DNA of 64,000 bases, from contig JAEUMQ010000016.1 in NCBI GenBank assembly GCA_016791425.1, positions 310,001 through 374,000 of the forward strand, in the 5' to 3' direction. This DNA comes from Hyphomonadaceae bacterium. GTDB taxonomy: Bacteria > Pseudomonadota > Alphaproteobacteria > Caulobacterales > Aquidulcibacteraceae. The notes beneath the pieces were generated by a model. That model made no database searches and was not told where the DNA came from. It worked only from the letters and a program-made list of their open reading frames with translations. Below, in pieces: positions 22,729-30,799 of the stretch (position 1 is the stretch's first letter; the number at the start of each line of letters is the position of its first letter). The position numbers and the translations under genes were made by a program.

Positions 22729-22741
22729 CGCGCGAGGCTCC

Positions 22742-23074
22742 TCATGCGCCCAGCGTATCGGCGAACGCGCCGCCCGAATTGATCGCGGTCACGGACCGCA
22801 CCGCGGAAAGCGGCAGCGCGCCGTAAAGATGCGGAAAGAGCGCCCCGCCCCGCGACGGCTCCCATTTGAGCGCCGGCCCGAGGCTGGCGGCATCGATCTC
22901 CAGGAGCAGGAGGTCGTTCTCGCCGCGGAAATGCGCCTTGAGCGTGCCCGCGACCTGCGCGCCCGTGGAAAGATGAATGAAGCCGTCGCGCCGATCGTCC
23001 GCAGAGCCCTCAAAGACCTCCGCCGCCAACGGCCACTCATCCTTCCGCAAGATCTTGAACACCAGCTCACGCAT
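22742..23074 (-). CDS. DUF952 domain protein
   Basis: 110 residues. Family marks are visible: VFKILRKDEWPLAAEVFEGSADDRRDGFIHLSTGAQV, then LLLLEIDAASL and PHLYGALPLSAV. DUF952 proteins are small cytoplasmic proteins related to ADP-ribosyltransferase-like folds, with no established function. It is 13 bp upstream of pyrD and divergent from the S24 repressor gene, sharing a 71-bp regulatory gap with repeated ATTCCTAT elements. Confidence 0.8.
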   Translation of the reverse strand: MRELVFKILRKDEWPLAAEVFEGSADDRRDGFIHLSTGAQVAGTLKAHFRGENDLLLLEIDAASLGPALKWEPSRGGALFPHLYGALPLSAVRSVTAINSGGAFADTLGA

Positions 23075-23086
23075 TATTGAGATATC

Positions 23087-23126
23087 ATTCCTATTCTGTA
23101 TCTGAATTCCTATGCAGCAGCATAGG
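23087..23126. promoter_or_regulatory. operator-like repeats between DUF952 and S24 regulator genes
   Basis: A direct repeat ATTCCTAT occurs at 23087-23094 and 23106-23113. The second copy runs into a perfect 7-4-7 palindrome, CCTATGC-AGCA-GCATAGG (23109-23126), 19 bp before the regulator's ATG. This suits autoregulation by the S24 repressor and control of the divergent DUF952-pyrD unit. Confidence 0.5.
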
Positions 23127-23145
23127 AAGAGAGCCTGGGGATTCG

Positions 23146-23769
23146 ATGCAGCATAGCGGCATCTGGCGCGCGATCGATCTCATCGCCGAGCGCAAGGGGC
23201 TTACGCCCTCTGGGCTGGCGCGCGCGGCCGGTCTTGATCCGACCGCCTTCAACAAGTCCAAGCGCCTGGGGCCCGACGGGAAGCCCCGCTGGCCCTCCAC
23301 CGAGAGCCTCTCGCGCATGCTCGCGGCCGCGGGCGCAACCTTCGAGGAATTCGCCGCCCTCGCCAGCGGCAAGGACGCCGCCGCCGGACGCGCGATCCCC
23401 ATCGTGAGCCTGGCGAAGGCCCGCGCCGGCGGCCTCTTCGACGCCAAAGGCTTTCCCCTCGCGGCGCAAGAGACGCTGCGCTTCCCGGGTCTCGGCGACG
23501 AGCCCGTCTACGCGCTCGAGATCGCCGGCGAGTCCATGGCGCCGCTCTATCGCGAGGGCGATGTGCTGATCGTGCAGCCCGGCGCCCCGATCCGCAGGGG
23601 CGACCGCGTTGTCGCACGCACTCGCGCAGGGGAAATAATGGCGAAGATCCTCATCCGGCGCAGCGAGGAGATCGTCGAGCTCGCCGCGCTCAACCAAGCC
23701 GATCCGGTGCACACGCTGCGCAGCGACGAGCTCGACTGGATCGCCCGCATCGTCTGGGCGTCGCAATGA
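23146..23769 (+). CDS. HTH/S24 LexA-like transcriptional regulator
   Basis: 207 residues from ATG 23146; in-frame codons upstream to 23077 would translate through the palindrome and are rejected. An N-terminal helix-turn-helix (LTPSGLARAAGLDPTAFNKSKR) is joined to an S24 peptidase-like domain. That domain has the catalytic Ser in GESMAPLYREGDVLIV and a Lys in GEIMAKILIRR, the LexA/CI Ser-Lys pair. Whether it self-cleaves is unknown; related alphaproteobacterial proteins are often annotated as phage-type repressors, but no phage genes surround it. Confidence 0.85.
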   Translation: MQHSGIWRAIDLIAERKGLTPSGLARAAGLDPTAFNKSKRLGPDGKPRWPSTESLSRMLAAAGATFEEFAALASGKDAAAGRAIPIVSLAKARAGGLFDAKGFPLAAQETLRFPGLGDEPVYALEIAGESMAPLYREGDVLIVQPGAPIRRGDRVVARTRAGEIMAKILIRRSEEIVELAALNQADPVHTLRSDELDWIARIVWASQ

Positions 23770-23790
23770 TCCAACGGCGTCGGACCCGCT

Positions 23791-24333
23791 TCAGAACATG
23801 CTGTGCCGCGGCGCAACCTTCGGCGACACCGGCTGCCCCACCGCCCAATGTTCCACGATGAGCCCGTTCTCGACGCGGAAGATATCGACGAACGCAATGC
23901 CGAGATCGCCCGGTCGCCGGCTGACATGGTGGAAGACGACCACGCGATCGCCATCGGCGAGCACCTGATAGACGGTGTCCTTCATCGCCTCGCCCGGCCG
24001 CCAGCCGCGCGTTTCGAAGAAGCGGATCGTCGCTTCCTTGTCGGTCTCCGGCCCGTCCGTCGCGAAATCCGGATACCGCTCGATGAAATCATCTGAGAGA
24101 TACCGCTTCATCGCGCCGACCGGATCGCGATCGAAGAAGGCCATCTGGTTGAACGCGTTCACGACCGCGAGCGGCGACCGGTCGTCCGCCGCGAACGCCC
24201 TGCGCTGCGCTTCGGTCTGCGGCGCGTTGGCGGGCGGAATGCGCACGCCGGGCGCCGTTTCCGCGTGCGCAAGCGACCCATGGCTCACCGCCGCGAAGAT
24301 CAGCGCCGCAGCGCCGACGATCCAAGGTCGCAT
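23791..24333 (-). CDS. secreted NTF2/SnoaL-like protein
   Basis: 180 residues from ATG 24333, where a signal peptide begins (MRPWIVGAAALIFAAVSHGS, cleavage near AHA). The mature part is a cone-shaped NTF2-like fold: VVNAFNQMAFFDRDPVGAMKRYLSDDFIERYPDF, then DGDRVVVFHHVSRRPGDLGIAFVDIFRVENGLIVEHWAVGQ. Members include SnoaL-type cyclases, isomerases and non-enzymatic binding proteins; the ligand is not predictable. It is a single gene between the S24 regulator and the nickel receptor. Confidence 0.7.
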   Translation of the reverse strand: MRPWIVGAAALIFAAVSHGSLAHAETAPGVRIPPANAPQTEAQRRAFAADDRSPLAVVNAFNQMAFFDRDPVGAMKRYLSDDFIERYPDFATDGPETDKEATIRFFETRGWRPGEAMKDTVYQVLADGDRVVVFHHVSRRPGDLGIAFVDIFRVENGLIVEHWAVGQPVSPKVAPRHSMF

Positions 24334-24402
24334 TCCGCTCTCCCGTCCCCCCACTCAGCTTGGTCCATCGCGAGCGCAAGGGTCAAGCAGGGAGCGACGC
24401 GG

Positions 24403-26415
24403 TCAGAACCGCACGCGCGCCTGCGCCCGAAACGAACGCGGCGGCAGCGGGTGGAGATGGATGTCCTCCACGCCGTCGGCGGGCTCGCCGGGCAGCCGCG
24501 AGGCGTAGAAATAGGTGATGTCGGCGTCCTCGCTGTCGAAGAGGTTGAGGCCCTCAAGCGCCAGCGTGATGCGCCCGACGCTGTAGGCGACGCGTCCGTT
24601 GACCACCGTCGAGGGCTCGCTCTTGACGCTTGAATCCTCGATCAGCGGCGCCGGCCCGATGCGGCGCAGCGTCAGCGTGGACGTCCAGGCGTCGGCGAAG
24701 CGCAGCGTGGCGCCGCCCGAGAGCGTGTATTCGGGCGCCAGCGGGATGTGATCGAGGCCAGACGCTACGCCGCGGAAGCGCGCATGCGTCCAGGCCGCGG
24801 CCCCGTCGAGCGTCAGCCAGTCGCTCGGCGACCAGGTCGCGAGCACTTCAAGCCCGTAGCGGCGCGACGCATCGGAGGCTTCCGTAGCGCCGGCGTCGCC
24901 GACATAGACAAGCTCGCTGTCGAGATCGAGGCCCCAAAGTGAAGCCGACGCGGTGAAGCCCGTGCGCTCGAAGCGGAGCCCGAGCTCGGCGCCGTCGGCG
25001 CGCACCAGCAGCGGCACACGATCCGCCGGATCGCCGGTGGCTGGATCCACCGAGATCGTGGCGCCGCGCGCGTCATTGGAATGGAAGCCGCTGGCCAGGC
25101 TCGCATAGGCTTCAAGATTGTCCGCCAGAAGAAATGAGACCGACGCCTTCGGCGACAGGATCGCATCGTCCGCGTCTCCGGAATTGGCCGGGTTGTCGGA
25201 GGCGATATCGACCGACATCGCGTCGCCCCGCAGCCCCAGACTGATCCGTGTGCGCCCGAAATCGCCGTCGAGCTCGGCCCAGAGCGCTCCGGAGAGCTGC
25301 TCGACCGCGTCCTCGCGCACGGTCTGCAGGCGCGTCCGGGCGAGCGTGTGATAGAGGCCGACCGTCCCGATATCGTCATAGCGGAACTCGCCGCCGAGCC
25401 GCGGCGTCCAGGCGCCGCGGGCGGTGAACGCCTTGGTCGCCGTCCCGCCATAGATCCAGCGCTCTTCGGCCTGCTCGAACTGGTCCCCGTTCACCGGATC
25501 GTCGAGGAAATACGTGAAATTGGACCACAGATTGAGCTTGTAGCGCTGGACATAGAGATTGCCCGCGAGGCCGCCTTCATCCGCATAAAGAACATTGGCG
25601 AAGAAGCGCTCGGTCTTCCCCCCGACCGTGTCGTCGATGGAATCCAGGCGCGAGATGCTTCCATCAGCGATGGCGCGCAACGGAGCCTGATCGGTGGCGT
25701 CCCAGGAGGCGTCATAGGCGCCGAAGGTGAAGCTCAGCGGACCGGCATTGAGCCGCGCGAACGCGCTTATCTTCTCCAGATTCTCCGCGTGCACCCAAGG
25801 GCCGTCGTCGCTGGTGAGGTCGAGCGCCGCGTAGCCGCGCTCGCCGAAAGACGCGACGCCGAGCCCCCGCAGCCAGTTGTCCTCCCCGATCTCCAGCTGC
25901 GCGAAGCTTTCCGGCGCCGCCGGGAAGGTGCGGAAGCCGGCATGCCCTGCAGTGGAGAAATCGCCGGTCTCGGCCGCGTAGGGCCCCTTGGTGTAGCGGA
26001 TGGATTCCACGATCTCCGGCACGAGGCCATTGATGTCGAGATAGCCTTGGCCGTGCGCATGCGTGCGCAGATTGAGCGGCATGCCGTCGAGCGCGATCGA
26101 AAAGTCGGTGCCGTGATCGAGGTTGAACCCGCGCAGGAAATACTGGTTCGCCTTGCCCGTGCCGGAATGCTGCGTGGCCGCGAGGCCCGGGACGACTTCG
26201 GCGATCTCGCCGACGCGCAGCAGCGGACGGTCCGCGAAGCGCCCGAAATGCACTTCGCCTTCGGACGCCGAGTAGGCGCGGCCGATCTCGCGGTCGCGCG
26301 CGCCCCAGACGGTGATCGGCGCGTCGAGCGTATGCGCCGGCTCGGCCGAAGCGGCGCCCGGAAGGAGACACGCCAATCCTGCGGCCAGGACGAGATATGC
26401 CGTGTTCTGTCGCAT
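24403..26415 (-). CDS. TonB-dependent receptor, predicted nickel uptake
   Basis: 670 residues. Signal peptide with cleavage near ASA, a plug domain (LRVGEIAEVVPGLAATQHSGTGKANQYFLRGFNLDHGTDF), and a barrel ending in aromatic RAQARVRF. The plug is rich in His (NLDHGTDF, RTHAHGQGY), unusual for siderophore receptors. The upstream region holds a perfect NikR box 18 bp from its start, shared with nikR, so expression should be shut off by nickel-loaded NikR. The likely substrate is nickel or a nickel chelate; this is inferred from regulation, not from barrel residues. No inner-membrane nickel permease is in the window. Confidence 0.88.
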   Translation of the reverse strand: MRQNTAYLVLAAGLACLLPGAASAEPAHTLDAPITVWGARDREIGRAYSASEGEVHFGRFADRPLLRVGEIAEVVPGLAATQHSGTGKANQYFLRGFNLDHGTDFSIALDGMPLNLRTHAHGQGYLDINGLVPEIVESIRYTKGPYAAETGDFSTAGHAGFRTFPAAPESFAQLEIGEDNWLRGLGVASFGERGYAALDLTSDDGPWVHAENLEKISAFARLNAGPLSFTFGAYDASWDATDQAPLRAIADGSISRLDSIDDTVGGKTERFFANVLYADEGGLAGNLYVQRYKLNLWSNFTYFLDDPVNGDQFEQAEERWIYGGTATKAFTARGAWTPRLGGEFRYDDIGTVGLYHTLARTRLQTVREDAVEQLSGALWAELDGDFGRTRISLGLRGDAMSVDIASDNPANSGDADDAILSPKASVSFLLADNLEAYASLASGFHSNDARGATISVDPATGDPADRVPLLVRADGAELGLRFERTGFTASASLWGLDLDSELVYVGDAGATEASDASRRYGLEVLATWSPSDWLTLDGAAAWTHARFRGVASGLDHIPLAPEYTLSGGATLRFADAWTSTLTLRRIGPAPLIEDSSVKSEPSTVVNGRVAYSVGRITLALEGLNLFDSEDADITYFYASRLPGEPADGVEDIHLHPLPPRSFRAQARVRF

Positions 26416-26432
26416 CGGAGCCCCCTTCTGTG

Positions 26433-26460
26433 GTATGATCTATTTGCTATATCTTCATAC
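26433..26460. promoter_or_regulatory. NikR operator (perfect GTATGA-N16-TCATAC)
   Basis: GTATGA at 26433-26438 and TCATAC at 26455-26460 are separated by exactly 16 bp, identical to the E. coli NikR consensus, and one more G/C pair extends the symmetry. It lies 18 bp from the receptor start and 52 bp from nikR, so a single site could control both. Confidence 0.92.
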
Positions 26461-26511
26461 CCTTTGATGGCAATATCCATCGAAAGTGGCGTTCTGACGC
26501 AGGAGCAGCCC

Positions 26512-26970
26512 ATGCAACGCATCACCATCACGCTCGAGGACGAGCTGCTGGAGACCATCGACTCTCGCGCGCGCGAGCGCGGCTATTCCAGCCGGTCCGA
26601 AGCGATCCGCGACCTCGTGCGCGAGACGATCACCCGCGACCAGCCTGCCGGCTCGCGCGGCGATTGCGTGGCGGCGTTCACCTACGCCTACGACCATCAC
26701 GTGCGCGATCTGGCCAACCGCCTGACCCACGCGCAGCATGACCATCACGAGCTGATGATCTCCACGATGCACGTCCATCTCGACCACGAGACCTGCCTCG
26801 AAGTCGCGCTGATGCGCGGTCGCTATCCCGCGGTGCAGGAGTTCGCTGACGCGGTGTCATCGCAGCGCGGCGTCAAACATGCGCACCTGCACGTCATTCC
26901 CGCGCGCATCAGCAAGCGTCGGCACGGGCGCCACGCGCCCGGCCATCATGAGCATGTCAGCGTCGAATAG
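26512..26970 (+). CDS. nikR: nickel-responsive regulator NikR
   Basis: 152 residues from ATG 26512 (AGGAG 6 bp upstream; an ATG at 26467 lies close to the operator and is less likely). A ribbon-helix-helix domain (MQRITITLEDELLETIDSRA...SRSEAIRDLVRE) is followed by the ACT-like metal domain. All four nickel ligands of E. coli NikR fall at the same residue numbers: His76, His87, His89 and Cys95. A C-terminal tail of ~20 residues, absent from E. coli NikR, is His-rich (RRHGRHAPGHHEH) and may bind extra metal. With nickel it represses the divergent TonB receptor and probably itself. Confidence 0.95.
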   Translation: MQRITITLEDELLETIDSRARERGYSSRSEAIRDLVRETITRDQPAGSRGDCVAAFTYAYDHHVRDLANRLTHAQHDHHELMISTMHVHLDHETCLEVALMRGRYPAVQEFADAVSSQRGVKHAHLHVIPARISKRRHGRHAPGHHEHVSVE

Positions 26971-26988
26971 ACGCCGCGCGCGACCAGC

Positions 26989-28590
26989 TTAGCCCAGCGC
27001 CTTGCGGATGAGCGCGATCGTTTCGCGCACGCCGAAGATCGCGGCGAACGAGCCGAAGCGCGGCCCCTGCTCCTGCCCGAACAGCACTTCGTAGAGCGCC
27101 CTGAACCAGTCCCTCAGCGGGTCAAAGCCGTGCGCCTTGCCCACTTCGTAGACCTGGAACTGGATCGTCTCGCCGTCCGTGCAATCGGCGGGAATCTTCT
27201 CGAACGCAGCGATGAGATCGAGGAACGCCGCGCGCTCCTTGTCCGTCGGCGGACGGAACTTCTTCGTCGGCGCGACGAAGTCCTCGTAATAGGCGAGCGC
27301 GTAGCCGCAGAGCCGATCGAGGAAGGGATGCGTCTCCGCCGACACCCCCGGCGCATACTTGGCGATGAATTGCCAGAGCTGCTCCTTGTTCGAGGCGTGC
27401 GACGCGGAAACCAGGTTCAGCAGCAGCGCGAACGAGATCGGCGAGGCCTCGCGCGGCGGCTTGCCGGAATGAACGTGCCAGACCGGATTCTCCAGCCGTT
27501 CCGCCGGCGCCTGGTCGCGGAACGCATCGACGAACGAGATGTACTCGTCCACCGCCTTCGGGATGACGTCGAAATAGAGCTTCTTCGCCGTCTTCGGCTT
27601 CTGGAAATTGTAGAGCGAGAGGCTTTCCGGCGCTGCATAGCGCAGCCATTCATCGACGCTGATGCCGTTGCCCTTCGACTTCGAGATCTTCTCGCCCTTC
27701 TCGTCGAGGAAGAGCTCATAGTTGAAGCCCTCCGGCGGATTGCCGCCGAGCGCGCGGCAGATCTTCGAGCTCTGCTGCACGCTGTCGATGAGATCCTTGC
27801 CGGCCATCTCGTAATCGACGCCGAGCGCGGTCCAGCGCAGCGCCCAGTCCGGCTTCCATTGGATCTTCACGTGGCCGCCCGTAACCGGCGTCTCGATCTT
27901 CTCGCCGTCCTCGTCCTGGAAGACGATCGTGCCGCGCTCGAAATTGCGCGCCAGCGTCGGGACCTGCAGCACCTTGCCCGTCTTCGGGCTGATCGGCAGG
28001 AACGGCGAATAGGTCGCGCGCCGATCTTCGCCGAGCGTCGGCAGCATGATCGCCATGATCGCGTCGTAGCGGTCGAGCATCTTGAGCAGCGTCGCGTCGA
28101 ACGCGCCGGACTTGTATTGCTCCGTGGACGACAGGAACTCGTACTCGAAGCCGAACCCGTCGAGGAACCGGCGCAGCATCGCGTTGTTGTGGTGCGCGAA
28201 GCTCGGATATTGCTCGAACGGGTCCGGCACGCTGGTCAGCGGCAGCCCCAGCGCGGCCTGCAGCTTCTCCTTGTTCGGCACGTTGTCAGGAACTTTCCGC
28301 AAACCGTCCATGTCGTCGGAGAACGCGACGAGCCGCGTCGGGATCTTGTCTTCGGTGAGCGCGCGGAACGCGAACCGCACCATGGACGTGCGCGCCACCT
28401 CGCCGAACGTGCCGATATGCGGCAGGCCCGATGGGCCATAGCCTGTCTCGAAGATCACCGGCCCGTCCTTGGGCCTCTTCTTCAGGCGCTCCACGACAAG
28501 TCGCGCCTGCTCGAACGGCCAAGCCTTCGCGGCGGCGGCGAGGTTTGCCAACTCTGCGTTCATGAGGGCGGAGGTCGTGTCCATGTCCAT
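26989..28590 (-). CDS. lysS: lysyl-tRNA synthetase, class I
   Basis: 533 residues. This is the class I (archaeal-type) enzyme: the HIGH motif appears as HIG in [13 protein letters not shown] (residues 58-60) and KMSKS as KISKSKG (301-307). The class II LysRS motifs are absent. It charges tRNA-Lys in the cytoplasm. Class I LysRS is common in alphaproteobacteria, where it replaces the usual bacterial enzyme, so it also helps to place the organism. It converges on nikR with 18 bp between stops. Confidence 0.95.
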   Translation of the reverse strand: MDMDTTSALMNAELANLAAAAKAWPFEQARLVVERLKKRPKDGPVIFETGYGPSGLPHIGTFGEVARTSMVRFAFRALTEDKIPTRLVAFSDDMDGLRKVPDNVPNKEKLQAALGLPLTSVPDPFEQYPSFAHHNNAMLRRFLDGFGFEYEFLSSTEQYKSGAFDATLLKMLDRYDAIMAIMLPTLGEDRRATYSPFLPISPKTGKVLQVPTLARNFERGTIVFQDEDGEKIETPVTGGHVKIQWKPDWALRWTALGVDYEMAGKDLIDSVQQSSKICRALGGNPPEGFNYELFLDEKGEKISKSKGNGISVDEWLRYAAPESLSLYNFQKPKTAKKLYFDVIPKAVDEYISFVDAFRDQAPAERLENPVWHVHSGKPPREASPISFALLLNLVSASHASNKEQLWQFIAKYAPGVSAETHPFLDRLCGYALAYYEDFVAPTKKFRPPTDKERAAFLDLIAAFEKIPADCTDGETIQFQVYEVGKAHGFDPLRDWFRALYEVLFGQEQGPRFGSFAAIFGVRETIALIRKALG

Positions 28591-28677
28591 GCGCCTCGCT
28601 TAAGGCGCTTCACGTTTGCGCGCCACACTGTCGAGGCATGATTTCATTTTCGCCGCCCGTGAGGCACAACGCGCCCG

Positions 28678-29181
28678 ATGCAGCACCTCATCCTCCTCCG
28701 GCATTCCAAGGCCGTGCGTCACCACGAGGCGCCTGACGACCTCTCGCGCGGATTGACCGCCCGCGGCCGCCGCGAAGCGGGTGAGGCCGGGGCCGCGATC
28801 GCCGCCCTCGGCCTGACGCCGAGCGCCGGCCTCATCTCCCCCTCCCTCCGCACCCGCGAAACCTGGAAGCTCGCCAGCGCGGCCATGCCCTGGCAGCCGA
28901 AGGCGATCGTCTCCGAAGGCCTCTACAGCGCCGGCCCCGAGGACATTTGGGACCTCGCCGAGGCGACCGGCGCCGAAGGCGTGATCGTCGTCGGCCACAA
29001 TCCCGGCCTCGGCGAGCTCGTCGCCCACCTGATCCAGCAATCGCACGCCCGCTCCAAGGGCGCGCTCGCCCTCATGGAGCACCTCCCGACCTCCGGCTTC
29101 GCCGCGTTCGAGCTCACGGGCGAGACGTTCGAAGCGCCCGGCCCGAATCTGCTCGGCTGGGGCCGCTTGCGGGAAGATTGA
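28678..29181 (+). CDS. histidine phosphatase family protein (SixA-like)
   Basis: 167 residues. The catalytic LILLRHSKAVRH motif (phospho-accepting His9) is at the N-terminus, a second Arg lies in LISPSLRTRETW, and the second catalytic His in IVVGHNPGLGELV. Length and HNPGL motif place it with SixA-type phosphatases, which remove phosphate from phospho-histidine proteins such as Hpt domains or NPr. The substrate here is unknown. It stands before a glycosyltransferase gene on the same strand, 28 bp apart. Confidence 0.85.
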   Translation: MQHLILLRHSKAVRHHEAPDDLSRGLTARGRREAGEAGAAIAALGLTPSAGLISPSLRTRETWKLASAAMPWQPKAIVSEGLYSAGPEDIWDLAEATGAEGVIVVGHNPGLGELVAHLIQQSHARSKGALALMEHLPTSGFAAFELTGETFEAPGPNLLGWGRLRED

Positions 29182-29209
29182 TTCCACTCGCCTTTCCTCC
29201 ATAGGTTGC

Positions 29210-30793
29210 ATGTCCACAACTTACCCGTGCTGGCGCAACCGCAGGATGCGGTGTTTCGGGACCGCCATGCGGAACGGGGGGCGCTCCATCGAGGATGGCC
29301 TGTTCGGCGTGCGCTTCGAGGAGCGGACGCCGCAATCCTTGTTCGGCCGCGCCATTCTCGACCAAGCAGAAGCGCCCGCGCCTCCACCGCAACGCCCGCG
29401 TCCGCGCCGTCCCGGCAACGCCGCCCAGGCGCTGCATGAAGCGCGCTTCAGCCTCGCCGAACGCGAGCCCGACCTCTCCGCGCGCCGCACGATCACCTGG
29501 CCTCAGCTCATTGCCGGCGCCCTGTTGGTTGCCGCGTTGGGCTGGGCGACATGGGCAGCGCCGGCGCTCGTCCGCCAGACCGCATATTTCGTGGGCGTCG
29601 GGATGTTCGCGCTGGTGATCCTGATCCGCGTGTTCGCCGCCGCCGCAAGCCTTGCGCCCCCGCGCCACGCTCCGATGCGCTGGACCGGCGCAGCGCCGAT
29701 CTACACGATCCTCTGCCCGCTGTTCAAAGAAGCGCGCGTCGCTGAAGCCCTCGTCGCTTCGCTCTCCGCGCTCGATTATCCGCACGATCGCCTCGACGTG
29801 AAGCTCGTCCTGGAAGAGGACGACACCGAGACCATCGCCGCCATCATGCGCATGGGTCTGCCGCCGCCGTTCTCGCTCTGCATCGTGCCGAGCGCGAAGC
29901 CGCAGACCAAGCCCAAGGCGCTCAACTATGCGCTCTCCAAGGCGCGGGGCGAGTTCATCGTCGTCTACGACGCCGAGGACGCGCCCGATCCGAACCAGCT
30001 CTGGGCCGCGCTCGACGCCTTCGCCGCCGATCCCTCGCTCGCCTGCGTGCAGGCGCCGCTGCGCATCGACAACGCCCGCGCGCGCTGGATCTCGAGCCAG
30101 TTCGCGGCCGAATACGCCATCCAGTTCGACGCCATCCTGCCGCTCCTCACGCGCATCGGCCTCCCCGTCCCGCTGGGCGGCACGAGCAATCATTTCCGGA
30201 CGGACGTTCTCCGGCGCCTCGGCGCATGGGATCCCTTCAACGTCACCGAAGACGCCGATCTCGGTTATCGCCTGGCGCGCGAAGGCTGGCGCACCGGCAT
30301 GATCGCGCCGCCGACCTGGGAGGAAGCGCCGGTGTCGATCGGCGCGTGGCTCAAGCAGCGCACGCGCTGGATCAAGGGCCACATGCAGACTTGGCTCGTC
30401 CTGATGCGCACGCCGTTCCGCACTGCGCGCCAGATGGGGCTCGCGCCGTTCCTGTCGATCCAGTTCGTGCTTCTCGCCGGCATCGTGGCGGCGTTCGCCC
30501 ACGGCCCCCTGGCCATCGCGCTTCTCGCCGCCCTCCTCTCACCCGAGGCGCTGCTCTCCCCGTATGACCTCGCGCTCGCGGTGGCCGGCTATTGCACCGC
30601 GATCTACGGCGCGCTCGCCGCAGCGGCGGCTACGCGCGACCTGAGTCTCGCCGGCGCAGCGTTGACCATGCCGCTCTACTGGCCGCTCTCCACCATTGCG
30701 GCGCTGCGCGCGCTGATCGAGCTCATTGTGCGCCCGCATCATTGGGCCAAGACCGAGCACGGCGTGTCCCATCGCCAGAAGCGCCAGACATAA
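29210..30793 (+). CDS. processive family 2 glycosyltransferase, membrane-bound
   Basis: 527 residues from ATG 29210; ATGs at 29246 and 29267 are possible. Two N-terminal membrane helices (residues ~100-145) precede a GT-A domain with YDAEDAPDP (metal/nucleotide Asp), a second acidic motif FNVTEDADLGYRLA and QRTRWIKG (the QxxRW motif of processive beta-glycan synthases). Two or three more helices follow. The order matches cellulose/curdlan-synthase-like and XagB-type enzymes that polymerise and extrude a polysaccharide. The product is unknown. It converges on the MprF-like gene with a 6-bp gap, and no PilZ domain is seen. Confidence 0.85.
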   Translation: MSTTYPCWRNRRMRCFGTAMRNGGRSIEDGLFGVRFEERTPQSLFGRAILDQAEAPAPPPQRPRPRRPGNAAQALHEARFSLAEREPDLSARRTITWPQLIAGALLVAALGWATWAAPALVRQTAYFVGVGMFALVILIRVFAAAASLAPPRHAPMRWTGAAPIYTILCPLFKEARVAEALVASLSALDYPHDRLDVKLVLEEDDTETIAAIMRMGLPPPFSLCIVPSAKPQTKPKALNYALSKARGEFIVVYDAEDAPDPNQLWAALDAFAADPSLACVQAPLRIDNARARWISSQFAAEYAIQFDAILPLLTRIGLPVPLGGTSNHFRTDVLRRLGAWDPFNVTEDADLGYRLAREGWRTGMIAPPTWEEAPVSIGAWLKQRTRWIKGHMQTWLVLMRTPFRTARQMGLAPFLSIQFVLLAGIVAAFAHGPLAIALLAALLSPEALLSPYDLALAVAGYCTAIYGALAAAAATRDLSLAGAALTMPLYWPLSTIAALRALIELIVRPHHWAKTEHGVSHRQKRQT

Positions 30794-30799
30794 GGGGCC

